A program made the translations under genes and the position numbers. Source: Actinoalloteichus_B caeruleus (lineage in GTDB: Bacteria; Actinomycetota; Actinomycetes; Mycobacteriales; Pseudonocardiaceae). From it: a stretch of DNA of 64,000 bases. Location: the NCBI RefSeq assembly GCF_000718005.1, contig NZ_JODV01000014.1. One strand, given 5' to 3'. Positions 16,550-25,525 of this stretch are shown piece after piece; positions within the stretch are counted from its first letter, which is position 1; every line of letters begins with the position of its first letter. The notes below the pieces were generated by a model. It worked only from the letters and a program-made list of their open reading frames with translations, ran no database searches and had not been told where the DNA came from.

Positions 16550-17245
16550 TCAGGCCCGGTCGGGGGCCGCCGAGCGGGCCCGGTCCCGCAACGCCTCCAC
16601 CGCCGCCCCGGGGTCCTCCGCCCCGTACACGGCCGACCCCGCCACGAAGCAGTCCACCCCGGCCTCGGCCGCCGCCTCGATGGTGTCGGCGCTGATGCCG
16701 CCGTCGATCTCGACCAGCACGTTGAGGTGCCCGGTGTCCACCAGCCGGCGGACCTGGCGCACCTTGTCCAGGACCTCCGGCATGAACGCCTGCCCGCCGA
16801 AACCGGGCTCGACCGACATCACCAACAGCGTGTCGTAGTGCCGCAGCACGTCCAGGTACGGCTCCAGCGGGGTTCCCGGCTTGAGGGACAGGCCGGCGAG
16901 GGCGCCGGCGGCCCGGATGTCCCTGGCCACGCCGATCGGGTCGGTGGCCGCCTCCACGTGCACCGTGACGTTGTGCGCACCGGCCTCCGCGTAGCCGACC
17001 GCCCAGCGGTCCGGGTCGGAGATCATCAGGTGGCAGTCCAGCGGGATGTCCGTGGCCGCGCGCAGCGAGGTGACGACCGGCAGGCCGAGGGTCAGATTGG
17101 GCACGAAGTGCGCGTCCATCACGTCCACGTGCAGCCAGTCCGCGCCTCGCCGGTCGGCGCTCGGAGCCACGGCGGCGGCCTCCTCGGCGAGGCGGGCGAA
17201 GTCGGCGGAGAGGATGGAGGGCGCGATCATGAGCTCGGAGGACAC
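16550..17245 (-). CDS. rpe: Ribulose-phosphate 3-epimerase
   Basis: 231 aa. It interconverts ribulose 5-phosphate and xylulose 5-phosphate in the pentose phosphate pathway, supplying the precursor used by RibBA. The TIM-barrel signatures are APSILSADFARL, HVDVMDAHFVPNLTLG (metal-binding His and catalytic Asp), CHLMISDP, MSVEPGFGGQ and VEIDGGI. GTG start at 17245; an ATG six codons in is the alternative. A 207-nt gap separates it from ribE on the same strand. Confidence 0.96.
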   Translation of the reverse strand: MSSELMIAPSILSADFARLAEEAAAVAPSADRRGADWLHVDVMDAHFVPNLTLGLPVVTSLRAATDIPLDCHLMISDPDRWAVGYAEAGAHNVTVHVEAATDPIGVARDIRAAGALAGLSLKPGTPLEPYLDVLRHYDTLLVMSVEPGFGGQAFMPEVLDKVRQVRRLVDTGHLNVLVEIDGGISADTIEAAAEAGVDCFVAGSAVYGAEDPGAAVEALRDRARSAAPDRA

Positions 17246-17310
17246 GGGGGCAGTCTAGGAGCGGGCCGACCGGCGGGGCGCGCCCAGGCGCCCAGGGCAA
17301 CGGTGGGAGG

Positions 17311-17374
17311 CCGCCGGCCACGGCGCTCCGACGACCCCGGACCGACGGGAAGGAGCCGCCGGGCACGGCGCTCC
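17311..17374. repeat. Short imperfect direct repeat
   Basis: A 19-nt sequence (17311-17329) is repeated with one mismatch at 17356-17374 between mmuM and rpe. Likely a local duplication without obvious function. Confidence 0.5.
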
Positions 17375-17415
17375 CCGGGTGGACCACGCGGCGGAACGCC
17401 TCCGACGCCCCCGGC

Positions 17416-18342
17416 TCAGGGCCGGTGGCCCGCCGGGCCGGCCAGTGCCGCCGCCACCTTCGCGACACCGGCCGGCCCCACCCGACAACACCCCCCGACG
17501 AGGCGGGCACCGGCCGCCACCCAGGACCGCACCTCGCCGGCGTCGAACACGGCGGGACCACGCCAGCTCGCCGACCCCGCGTCCCACTCCTCGCCGCTGT
17601 TCGGGTAGGCCACCACCGGCTTGCCGCTGGCGCTCGCGGCCAGCCGCACGACCTCGGCGAGCCCCACGGGCGAGACGCAGTTCACCCCCACCGCCAGCAC
17701 CTCGGGCCGCTCCCGCACCAACGCGAACGCCTCGTGGAGGTCCTGACCAGCCGAGGTGCGGCCGTCCCGGACGGTGTAGGAGAGCCAGGCCGGCGGTCCG
17801 CCGAGGGCGGCCAGCTCGTCGAGGAGCACCTCGGCCTCCTCGACGTCTGGCACCGTCTCGCAGGCCAGGAGGTCGGCTCCCGCCTCGGCGAGAACGGCCA
17901 GCCGGGGCCGGTGGAACTCGCGGAGCGACGCGCGGCTGACGCCGTACCGCCCCCGGTACTCGGACCCGTCGGCCAGGTAGGCCCCGTACGGGCCGACCGA
18001 GGCCGCCACCAGCAGTCCCGGGGGGACCCCCCGGCCCACCGCCCGGTCGGCCGCGTCCCTGGCTACCGCCACCCCACGCCGGAGCACCCCTTCGGCGTCG
18101 CGGCGGTCCACGCCGCAGGCGGCCAGGCCCGGGAAGCTCGCCTGGTAGGTGGCCGTCGTGGCGACCCGCGCGCCCGCCAGGTAGAAGGCGAGGTGGGCGC
18201 GGGCCACGGCCTCGGGGCGTTCGGCCAGCACCCGCGCCGACCACAGCCCACCGGACAGGTCGAGACCGGCACGTTCCAGTTCGGTGGCCAGCCCGCCGTC
18301 GAGGGGCAGCGGGGTGGTCAGGTCGGGCGCGGCGGGCGTCAT
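17416..18342 (-). CDS. mmuM: Homocysteine S-methyltransferase
   Basis: 308 aa. It transfers a methyl group, probably from S-methylmethionine or SAM, to homocysteine, giving methionine. Signatures: PLDGGLATELERAGLDL at the N-terminus, TTATYQASF, and the zinc ligands in VGVNCVSP and the paired Cys of VGGCCRVGP at the C-terminus. ATG start at 18342. No B12-binding domain, so it is the short cobalamin-independent type. The neighbouring rpe is on the same strand 170 nt downstream. Confidence 0.9.
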   Translation of the reverse strand: MTPAAPDLTTPLPLDGGLATELERAGLDLSGGLWSARVLAERPEAVARAHLAFYLAGARVATTATYQASFPGLAACGVDRRDAEGVLRRGVAVARDAADRAVGRGVPPGLLVAASVGPYGAYLADGSEYRGRYGVSRASLREFHRPRLAVLAEAGADLLACETVPDVEEAEVLLDELAALGGPPAWLSYTVRDGRTSAGQDLHEAFALVRERPEVLAVGVNCVSPVGLAEVVRLAASASGKPVVAYPNSGEEWDAGSASWRGPAVFDAGEVRSWVAAGARLVGGCCRVGPAGVAKVAAALAGPAGHRP

Positions 18343-18948
18343 CGCGCCACTGTGCCACGGCCTCGCGGCCGTCGACCCGTCCGCGCACCGCCCGGGACCC
18401 CCACCGTGTCGGGGTGGGATCGAAGCGTCCCGGCCTGGGCTGGCCCGCCAGCGGAGCGCTCGGCCGCGCACGAGCCGCCCCACCCACCGCCGGCCCGGCG
18501 GTGTCCCCCGCCACCGGGCTCCCGCCGGACGCGCCCGCCCATGCCAACCCGCTCCCGGGACTCCCCCGGGGAGCACGACACCACGCCGCCCGCGACGCCG
18601 GCGACGAGTGGCATGGGGCGGGACACCGTCCGCGCGGCGTGCGCTGGCACCAGGCGCGCGGCGGCACCGTGTCACGGCGCGACCTCGCTCACCGCTGGTC
18701 GCCGCCCCACCGCACTCCCGAGGCGACCCGCTGAGCACGACCGGCGGGCCGCACGGCACGCACCAGCGCCATCCGCCCCGAACCCGGCCGGCGGACCGAG
18801 GGGGTCGGAGCGGCTGGCCCCGCCTCCCCCCCCGGACGACCGGCCGGCGGCGCGGATCGCGGAACCGGCAGCGGTGGCGGCGGTGGGGGCGGCGGTGGGG
18901 GCTGGGAGGCACCCCGCATGACGGGAGGATCACGGTGGTCACGAGGCG
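18343..18948. other. Divergent intergenic region, no gene recognised
   Basis: About 600 nt of extremely GC-rich sequence lies upstream of both mmuM and the siderophore-interacting gene. All open frames are Pro/Arg/Gly-rich and unconvincing. A GGC/GGT-rich simple tract runs from about 18870 to 18905. Confidence 0.4.
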
Positions 18949-18978
18949 TGGACCGGCGGTCCCGCCACCGCATAGGGT
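18949..18978 (+). promoter_or_regulatory. Possible promoter of the siderophore-interacting gene
   Basis: TGGACC (18949-18954) and TAGGGT (18973-18978) are spaced by 18 nt, about 40 nt upstream of the ATG at 19021. No IdeR/DmdR-type iron box was seen around it. Confidence 0.35.
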
Positions 18979-19020
18979 GATCTCGTCCCGCTCGCGGTGG
19001 ACTGGTCACAGGGGGCCGAG

Positions 19021-19863
19021 ATGAGCCTGCCGATGGGGTTCTCCTTGCTGCGCGTCACCGCCGTCCGGCGGATCACCCCCCGCCTGGCGCGCATCAGCTT
19101 CGGCGGGGACCTCGACGGTTTCCGCGACGTCGCTCCCGACCAGCAGGTGAAGCTCTTCTTCGCCAAGCCCGGCCAGGCCGTCCCCGCCCCGCCGCCGATG
19201 CCGGAGGACGGCGACGCCCTGCGCTGGTACCAGGCGTACCTGGCGATGCCGGACGCGGAACGACCGTGGATGCGCGCCTACACGGTCCGCCGCCACGACC
19301 CGCGTGCCGGCCGCATCGACATCGACTTCGTGCTCCACGACCACGACGGCCCGGCCGGCACCTGGGCGGCGTCCGCCCGGATCGGTGACCTGGTGGGGAT
19401 GGTGGGCCCCGCGCCCAGCCACCGCCGGACGGCGGTGGAGCACGACTGGCAGCTCCTCGTGGGGGACGAGACCGCGCTGCCCGCCATCGCGGCGATCCTG
19501 GAGAGGCTGTCGCCCGGCGACCGGGCGGTCGCCTTCGTCGAGCTCGCCGACCCGGCCGAGCGCCAGGTCATCGACAGCGCCGGAGACGTCGACCTGCGCT
19601 GGATCGGCCGCCGCCCCGGGGCGCACGGCGCGGCGTTGCTCGACGCCGTGCGCGCGGCCACGTTCCCGCCCGGTCGGGTGGCGCCCTGGATCGCCGGCGA
19701 GGCGTCGACCGTCCGGGCGGTGCGCCGCCACCTGGTCGGCGAACGCGGTGTCGACCGGCGGTCCATCGCCTTCACCGGCTACTGGCGCGTCGACCGCAGC
19801 CAGGACGACCCCGCCCCCGAGGAGGACCCCACCGACGCGGAGGACCGGGTGGCGCGCGCCTGA
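19021..19863 (+). CDS. Siderophore-interacting protein (FAD-dependent ferric-siderophore reductase)
   Basis: 280 aa from the ATG at 19021, which has AGGGGG upstream; a GTG at 18997 is possible. The N-terminal FAD-binding domain has RAYTVRRHD (isoalloxazine-binding motif) and DIDFVLHDHDGPAGTWA. The C-terminal half has LLVGDETALPAIAAIL, WIAGEASTVRAVRRHL and GYWR, all typical of the ViuB/FhuF-like reductase group that releases iron from imported siderophores. Cytoplasmic. No siderophore transporter or synthetase is adjacent. Confidence 0.93.
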   Translation: MSLPMGFSLLRVTAVRRITPRLARISFGGDLDGFRDVAPDQQVKLFFAKPGQAVPAPPPMPEDGDALRWYQAYLAMPDAERPWMRAYTVRRHDPRAGRIDIDFVLHDHDGPAGTWAASARIGDLVGMVGPAPSHRRTAVEHDWQLLVGDETALPAIAAILERLSPGDRAVAFVELADPAERQVIDSAGDVDLRWIGRRPGAHGAALLDAVRAATFPPGRVAPWIAGEASTVRAVRRHLVGERGVDRRSIAFTGYWRVDRSQDDPAPEEDPTDAEDRVARA

Positions 19864-19998
19864 GCACCGGCCACCGCTCCCCGCGCCCCGACGCCGGGCC
19901 ACCGCTCCCGACACCACGGGTGACGCCGGTGCCTCGCTAGACTCTCGGGCCCGTCCCCGTCAGGAGGCGACCCGCGCCCGTGAGGGGAGGAGCAACCC

Positions 19999-20547
19999 GT
20001 GACCGCCCAGCCCCTCCGGCTCTTCGGGGACCCCGTGCTCCGCGCACCCGCCGTCGAGGTCACGGCGTTCGACGACGACCTCCGCCGACTCGTGCGCGCC
20101 CTGTGGGACACGATGGAGGCCCACCGGGGCGCCGGCCTGGCCGCGCCCCAGATCGGGGTGGGCCTACGGGTGTTCACCTACCACTGCGACGGCGCCGCCG
20201 GTCACCTCGTCAACCCCACCCTGGAGGTGCTGGGCGACGAGGTCCGGGAGGCCGGGGAGGGGTGCCTGTCCATCCCCGACCTGACCACCTCCTGCCGCCG
20301 CCACCGCTCCGTCGTGGCCCGTGGCTGGAACATGCGCGGGGAGCCCGTGGAGGTGCGGGGCGGTGAACTGCTGTCCCGCTGCCTGCAACACGAGACCGAC
20401 CACCTCAACGGGGTGCTCTACCTCGACCGGGTCTCCTCCGACACCCGGCAGGACGCCCTGGAGCGGATCCGGACGGCCGACTGGTTCGGTCACGGCCGCT
20501 CCACCCCCGACGACAACCCGAACCCGTCTCCCGGAAGGGGCCGCTGA
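19999..20547 (+). CDS. def: Peptide deformylase
   Basis: 182 aa. It removes the formyl group from nascent N-termini. All three metal motifs are present: GAGLAAPQIG, EGCLSIPD (metal Cys) and QHETDHLNG (HExxH-type metal His pair with catalytic Glu). GTG start with GGAGGAG upstream. A TAGACT at 19938-19943 may be its -10 box. It lies 3 nt before fmt, so formylation and deformylation enzymes are cotranscribed. Confidence 0.96.
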   Translation: MTAQPLRLFGDPVLRAPAVEVTAFDDDLRRLVRALWDTMEAHRGAGLAAPQIGVGLRVFTYHCDGAAGHLVNPTLEVLGDEVREAGEGCLSIPDLTTSCRRHRSVVARGWNMRGEPVEVRGGELLSRCLQHETDHLNGVLYLDRVSSDTRQDALERIRTADWFGHGRSTPDDNPNPSPGRGR

Positions 20548-20550
20548 CTC

Positions 20551-21480
20551 GTGCGACTCGTCTTCGCCGGAACCCCGGAGGTCGCGCTGCCCTCGCTGCG
20601 CGCGCTGCTCGCCTCCCCACGGCACGAGGTGGCGGCGGTCGTCACCCGCCCCGACGCCCGCGCCGGCCGGGGCCGCCGCGTGCTGCGCTCCCCGGTCGCG
20701 GAACTCGCGGCCGACCACGGCGTGGAGGTCCTCTCCCCCGCCAGGGCCGGCGACCCCGAGTTCCGGGCCACCCTCACCGACCTGGCGCCGGACTGCTGCC
20801 CGGTCGTCGCCTACGGGGCGCTGCTCCCGCAGGCCACGCTCGACATCCCCCGCCACGGCTGGGTGAACCTGCACTTCTCGCTGCTGCCCGCGTACCGTGG
20901 TGCCGCCCCGGTGCCCGCCGCGGTGCGGGCCGGGGAGGACCACACCGGTGCGTCCACGTTCCGCCTGGTGCGTGAGCTCGACGCCGGCCCGGTGTACGGG
21001 GTGGTGACCGAACGGATCGACCGGCGGGACACGGCGGGGGACCTGCTGGACAGGCTCGCGGTGTCCGGGGCCGACCTGCTCCTCGCCACGCTCGACGGCA
21101 TCGAGGACGGCTCGCTGCGGGCCCGGGACCAGCCGGCGGAGGGCGTCAGCTACGCCCCCAAGATCGAGGTGGCCGACGCCAGGGTCGACCTGACCAGGCC
21201 GGCCCTCGCGGTCGACCGCCTGGTGCGGGCCGTCACACCGGACCCCGGTGCCTGGGCGGAGTTCCGGGGCGAACGGTTGAAACTGGGCCCGGTGCTGCCG
21301 GTCGTGGTCGACGACCGACCGCCCCCGGGCCGGATCGTCGTGGAACGCCGGCGGGTGCTGGTGGGCACGGCGACCGACCCGGTGGTCCTCGGCGAGGTCC
21401 AGGCACCGGGGAAGAAGCGGATGGCCGCCGTCGACTGGGCGCGCGGCGCCCGAGTCGAGGCAGGAGAGGAACTGGCGTGA
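20551..21480 (+). CDS. fmt: Methionyl-tRNA formyltransferase
   Basis: 309 aa. It formylates initiator Met-tRNA. N-terminal Rossmann-like domain starts MRLVFAGTPEVALPSLRAL; the 10-formyl-THF site motif is NLHFSLLPAYRGAAPV. The C-terminal OB-like tRNA-binding domain follows (about 205-300). GTG start, stop overlapping rsmB by 4 nt (GTGA). Confidence 0.96.
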   Translation: MRLVFAGTPEVALPSLRALLASPRHEVAAVVTRPDARAGRGRRVLRSPVAELAADHGVEVLSPARAGDPEFRATLTDLAPDCCPVVAYGALLPQATLDIPRHGWVNLHFSLLPAYRGAAPVPAAVRAGEDHTGASTFRLVRELDAGPVYGVVTERIDRRDTAGDLLDRLAVSGADLLLATLDGIEDGSLRARDQPAEGVSYAPKIEVADARVDLTRPALAVDRLVRAVTPDPGAWAEFRGERLKLGPVLPVVVDDRPPPGRIVVERRRVLVGTATDPVVLGEVQAPGKKRMAAVDWARGARVEAGEELA

Positions 21481-22913
21481 GCAACCCCGACCGACACGGC
21501 CGACGCAGGCCCCGACCGAACGACAGGTCCCGGCCGCCCCGGGGCAGGAAGGGACCGGCCCGACCCCCGGTGGAGGACGCCGCCAGGCAGGCCGCCCTGG
21601 ACACGGTGGCGGCGGTCCGCGAACGCGACGCCTACGCCAACCTGGTGCTGCCCGGGCTGCTGCGGGAACGGCGGATCTCCGGCCGGGACGCGGCCCTGGC
21701 CACCGAACTCGCCTACGGCACCTGCCGGGCCAGGGGCCTGCTCGACGCCATCCTCGACGAGTGCAGCGACCGGCCCTTCGACAAGGTCGACGGCCCGCTC
21801 CAGGACGTCCTGCGGCTGGGCGCGTACCAGCTGTTGCGCACCCGGGTTCCCGAGCACGCCGCGGTGTCCACCACCGTGGACCTGGCCAGGGCCGCCGTCG
21901 GGTCCTTCGCAGCCGGGTTCGTCAACGCGGTGCTGCGGCGGGTGCTGGAGCACGACGAGGCGGGCTGGGTGGACCGGTTGGCTCCGGACCCCGCTCGCGA
22001 CGCGGTGGGGAACCTGGCCTTCCGCCACGCCCACCCCCGGTGGATCGCGCAGGCCTTCGCCGACGCGCTCGGCGACACCGGCGAGGAACTGCGGGAGGCC
22101 CTGGCGGCCGACGACGCCCGGCCGGCCGTGCACCTGGTCGCCCGCCCCGGTGAGGTCAGCGCCGACGAACTCGCCGCGATGACCGGCGGCGACGTCGCCC
22201 CCTACTCGCCCTACGCGGTGCGGCTCGACCCCGGTGCCGGGGACCCGGCCGACCTGGAGCCGCTGCGGGAACAGCTCGCGGCGGTGCAGGACGAGGGCAG
22301 CCAGCTCGCGGCACTGGCGCTGACCAGGGCCCCGCTGACCGGGTCGGACCAGCGGTGGCTGGACCTGTGCGCCGGGCCGGGCGGCAAGGCGACCCTGTTG
22401 GGCGCGTTGGTCGGGCTGGACGGGGGCACCCTGGACGCCGTGGAACCGTCCGCGCACCGCGCCGCCCTGGTACGCGGGGTGACGGGCGACCTGCCGGTCA
22501 CGGTCCACGAGGCAGACGGTCGCGCGCCGGAGCTGCCGGCCGGCTCCTACGACCGGGTCCTGGTCGACGCGCCGTGCACCGGGCTGGGAGCGCTCCGCCG
22601 CCGCCCGGAGGCCCGGTGGCGTCGCCAACCCTCGGACCTCGCGGCGTTGGCCCGGCTCCAACGGGAACTGCTGGCCTCCGCCCTGGGCCTGGTCCGACCG
22701 GGCGGGGTGGTCGCCTACGTCGTCTGCTCGCCCCACCTGCGGGAGACCGTGGAGACGGTGGACGACGTGCTGCGCGGCGGCGGGGTGGAACAGCTCGACG
22801 CCCGTCCCGCGTTCCCCGGGGTCGACCAGCTGGGCGACGGGCCGCACGTCCAGCTGTGGCCGCACCGGCACGGCACGGACGCGATGTTCTGCGCCCTCCT
22901 CCGGAAGCTCTGA
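21477..22913 (+). CDS. rsmB: 16S rRNA (cytosine-5) methyltransferase RsmB family
   Basis: 478 aa. Expected to methylate a cytosine of 16S rRNA. A basic N-terminal extension of about 30 residues precedes a NusB-like RNA-binding domain (about 35-170), then the methyltransferase with DLCAGPGGK (SAM loop), VLVDAPCTGLGALRRRPEARWR (motif VI Cys) and VAYVVCSPHLRET (second conserved Cys). Third gene of def-fmt-rsmB. A 12-bp hairpin between it and convergent priA ends the operon. Confidence 0.94.
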   Translation: MSNPDRHGRRRPRPNDRSRPPRGRKGPARPPVEDAARQAALDTVAAVRERDAYANLVLPGLLRERRISGRDAALATELAYGTCRARGLLDAILDECSDRPFDKVDGPLQDVLRLGAYQLLRTRVPEHAAVSTTVDLARAAVGSFAAGFVNAVLRRVLEHDEAGWVDRLAPDPARDAVGNLAFRHAHPRWIAQAFADALGDTGEELREALAADDARPAVHLVARPGEVSADELAAMTGGDVAPYSPYAVRLDPGAGDPADLEPLREQLAAVQDEGSQLAALALTRAPLTGSDQRWLDLCAGPGGKATLLGALVGLDGGTLDAVEPSAHRAALVRGVTGDLPVTVHEADGRAPELPAGSYDRVLVDAPCTGLGALRRRPEARWRRQPSDLAALARLQRELLASALGLVRPGGVVAYVVCSPHLRETVETVDDVLRGGGVEQLDARPAFPGVDQLGDGPHVQLWPHRHGTDAMFCALLRKL

Positions 22914-23033
22914 CCCACGAGGTCGCGCGCGGGCGGGCCGGCGCCGGACGCGGTCCGTCGGCCCCTGGTGGGGAGCCGTGGCCGGCCTGGTGGCGCTCGG
23001 ATCGCCCGGGCGGTGGGTCAGTTGGCGGCTGCC

Positions 23034-23062
23034 GCCCCGCCGACCGGTCGGGTCGGCGGGGC
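23034..23062. terminator. Bidirectional hairpin terminator between rsmB and priA
   Basis: A perfect 12-bp inverted repeat (GCCCCGCCGACC and its complement) with a 5-nt loop lies between the convergent genes. Confidence 0.65.
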
Positions 23063-23147
23063 GCGCGCACGCCGTCCCGCCCGCGCCTCCCGGGGTTCGC
23101 GGCCCCGGCCCGGGCCGACGTCGCCCGCCGTTCGACCGCGAGGCCCC

Positions 23148-25211
23148 TCAGAGCGGGTCGGGCGGATCCACCCGCACCCGGACCACCTCGGTGTCCTTCC
23201 GGGCGGAGCGCACGGCCGTCGCCGCCGCCACCGCCGCCACCAGCTCCCGTCCGTGCTCGACCGGCACCCGCAGCAACACCCGCTCCCTCGGCCCGCCCGC
23301 GTCGTCGCCACCACCGGCTCCCGGCCCCGGCGCGCCCCGGGGCTCCACGGGGACCGGGCCGAGCACCTCGGCCGTCGGAGGGAGGGTGAGGGTGTCGAGC
23401 ATCTCGGCGAGCGCGGCGGGACCACCGTCCAACGCGCACATCCGCACCGTCGGGGGGAAGCCGAGTTCCCGCCGCTCCGCCAGCTCCCGTGAGGCGTGCC
23501 AGGCGGGCGCCCACCGGACCAACGCCCGCACCGGGGACAACCCGGGGTCCGCGACCACCACCACCCGACCGCCCTCGCCGGCCGGTCGCACCAGGGCCGC
23601 GGCGGTGAACCAGCGGCGCAACGCCTCCTCGGCCGCCCGGAGGTTCGGCCGTCCCAGGAGCGCCCACCCGTCCAGGAGCAGCGCGGCGCCGTACCCACCG
23701 GGAACGACGGGTTCGGCGCCCGGGGTGCACACCACCAGCGCGGGTCCGGCGGGGACGTCGTGCAGCACCTCCTCCCCCCCGGAGGTGCGCACCACCGCCC
23801 CCGGGAAGGCCCGGCCGAGCTCCTCCGCCGTCCGCCGCGCGCCGACGACGGTGGCCCGCAGGCGGCGGGAGCCGCACTGGGCGCACCGGAAACCCGCCTC
23901 CGGGCTGCCGCACCACCGGCAGGCCGGGGGCAGCGGCGTGCCGTCATCCCCCGCCGGCAGCGCCAACGGCCCGGCGCACCGCCGGCACCGGGCCGGGGCC
24001 CGGCAGCTCGCGCAGGCCAACGCCGGCACGTAACCGCGCCTCGGCACCTGCACCAGGACAGGTGCTCCCGAGGACAGCGCCGCCCGCGCCGCCTCGAAGG
24101 CGATCCCCGGCAGCCGCGCCGACCTGGCAGCCGGGTCCCGGGCCAGCTGCGTCTCGTCCCCGGCCGCGTCCACCCTGGGCGCGGCCACCCGGACCTGCTC
24201 CCGGGTGGGCGCGATCTCCCGCGCCCACCCGCTCTCGACGAACAGCTGGGCCTCCACGGAGCGGGTGAAGGCACCGACGAGCAGGGACGACCCGGCGACC
24301 CGCGCCCGCGTCGTGAGGATCTCCCGCACGTGGGGGTAGGGGACCCGGGGGAAGGCGTGCTCCTCGTCCCCGTCGTCCCAGATCGCCACCAGCCCCGGAT
24401 CACGCACCGGGGCGAGCGCCGCCGCCCTGGTGCCCACCACGACCCGGGCCTGACCGCGCGACACCCGGAGCCACTGCCGGTAGCGCTTGGCCGGCCCGAG
24501 GTCAGCGGACAGGGTCGCCACCACGTCCGGCCCCATCAACGAGGCGCAGGCCTGCCCCACCCGGCGCAGGTCGCGGTAGTCGGGGACCACCAGCAGGGCC
24601 CCTCGACCGGTGGACGCGGCGGCCGCGGCGAGTTCGGCGAGACGCGCGGGCCAGTCCTCCCCCGGCATGGCCTGCCAGACCGCGCGCGCCGGGCGCCCCC
24701 CGCGCACCGCCTCCAGGAACGCGCCCCCCAGGGGGTAGCGGTCCCATGCCTCCCCCGGTGGCGGTGCGGGGTCGGGGGCCGGCTCCCCGACCGGTTCCCG
24801 CTCCACCCTGGCGTGACGGGGAGGCACCGCCAGCCGGAGCAGGTCGTAGTGCGATCCGGCGTAGCGGTCGGCCAACGTCCTGGTGAGCTCCGCCATCTCC
24901 CGGTCGAACACCGGTTCGGGGGACACCACCCGCTCCAGCCACACCAGCCTTGCCGGGGGGACCTCGCTGCGCTCGACCCGCTCCAGCAGGAAACCGTCGA
25001 GGTGCTGCCCGGCGAACCGCACGCGGACCCGGACGCCCGGTGCGGCGTCCTCGTCGAGGTCGGCCGGCACGAGGTAGTCGAAGGCGTGGTTCAGGTGCGG
25101 GTTGGACAGGTCGACGCAGACCCTGGCGATCGGCAGGCGTTCCGCCGGCCTCCGCTCACCCCGTCGACCCGGGTCCCTCCCTGCCATACCGCCGGGTTTA
25201 CCAGACCTCAC
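23148..25211 (-). CDS. priA: Primosomal protein N' homologue lacking helicase motifs
   Basis: 687 aa. The N-terminal 3'-DNA-binding domain is recognisable (IARVCVDLSNPHLNHAFDYLVP, then VRVRFAGQHLDGFLLERV). Where PriA has Walker A (GxTGSGKTE) this protein reads WQAMPGEDWPARLAEL, and the DEEH box is the remnant DDGDEEHAF, so ATP-driven unwinding is not expected. The zinc-binding Cys cluster is kept (CASCRAPARCRRC, CRWCG, CAQCG). Actinobacterial PriA proteins are known for this loss. The start could be the ATG at 25187 rather than the GTG at 25211. It likely helps reload replication by binding rather than unwinding. Confidence 0.9.
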   Translation of the reverse strand: MRSGKPGGMAGRDPGRRGERRPAERLPIARVCVDLSNPHLNHAFDYLVPADLDEDAAPGVRVRVRFAGQHLDGFLLERVERSEVPPARLVWLERVVSPEPVFDREMAELTRTLADRYAGSHYDLLRLAVPPRHARVEREPVGEPAPDPAPPPGEAWDRYPLGGAFLEAVRGGRPARAVWQAMPGEDWPARLAELAAAAASTGRGALLVVPDYRDLRRVGQACASLMGPDVVATLSADLGPAKRYRQWLRVSRGQARVVVGTRAAALAPVRDPGLVAIWDDGDEEHAFPRVPYPHVREILTTRARVAGSSLLVGAFTRSVEAQLFVESGWAREIAPTREQVRVAAPRVDAAGDETQLARDPAARSARLPGIAFEAARAALSSGAPVLVQVPRRGYVPALACASCRAPARCRRCAGPLALPAGDDGTPLPPACRWCGSPEAGFRCAQCGSRRLRATVVGARRTAEELGRAFPGAVVRTSGGEEVLHDVPAGPALVVCTPGAEPVVPGGYGAALLLDGWALLGRPNLRAAEEALRRWFTAAALVRPAGEGGRVVVVADPGLSPVRALVRWAPAWHASRELAERRELGFPPTVRMCALDGGPAALAEMLDTLTLPPTAEVLGPVPVEPRGAPGPGAGGGDDAGGPRERVLLRVPVEHGRELVAAVAAATAVRSARKDTEVVRVRVDPPDPL

Positions 25212-25448
25212 CGACCCGGGGTGCCGGTGGTGCCGCCGGGGGCCACCCGGGGGAGCGGGCCGGTCCGGCCCGGGTGGTGGTCAACCGCCGCCGGGCCGGG
25301 AGGGGACCGGCGCGGCCGACGGCGGACCGGCCCTGAGCCCCCACCCCGCCGAACGATGCCAAACCCTTATTTGTGATTCCTCCCGCGACTTCCGTCAAGT
25401 TGGTTCACCCGCTCCAACAGAAAACAACTCTGACGGGCGACATTGATT
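25212..25448. other. Divergent region priA-ctaD
   Basis: The half nearer priA is GC-rich. From about 25360 the sequence becomes markedly AT-richer and contains the inverted pair GTTGG/CCAAC near 25400. It probably holds regulatory sites for ctaD. Confidence 0.4.
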
Positions 25449-25476
25449 TTGCCTGCCGAATACCCGCTTCTACGCT
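25449..25476 (+). promoter_or_regulatory. Possible ctaD promoter
   Basis: TTGCCT (25449-25454) and TACGCT (25471-25476), spacing 16, lie in an AT-richer patch 50 nt upstream of the ctaD ATG. Confidence 0.4.
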
Positions 25477-25525
25477 GCCCCGGAACGTGACACCTACCGC
25501 CGGACAGACAGGTGGACAACGCGCG

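Noticed and set aside
18900..19020. Iron box (IdeR/DmdR type) before the siderophore-interacting gene
   Set aside because: No sequence near TTAGGTTAGGCTAACC occurs; only a modest promoter match.
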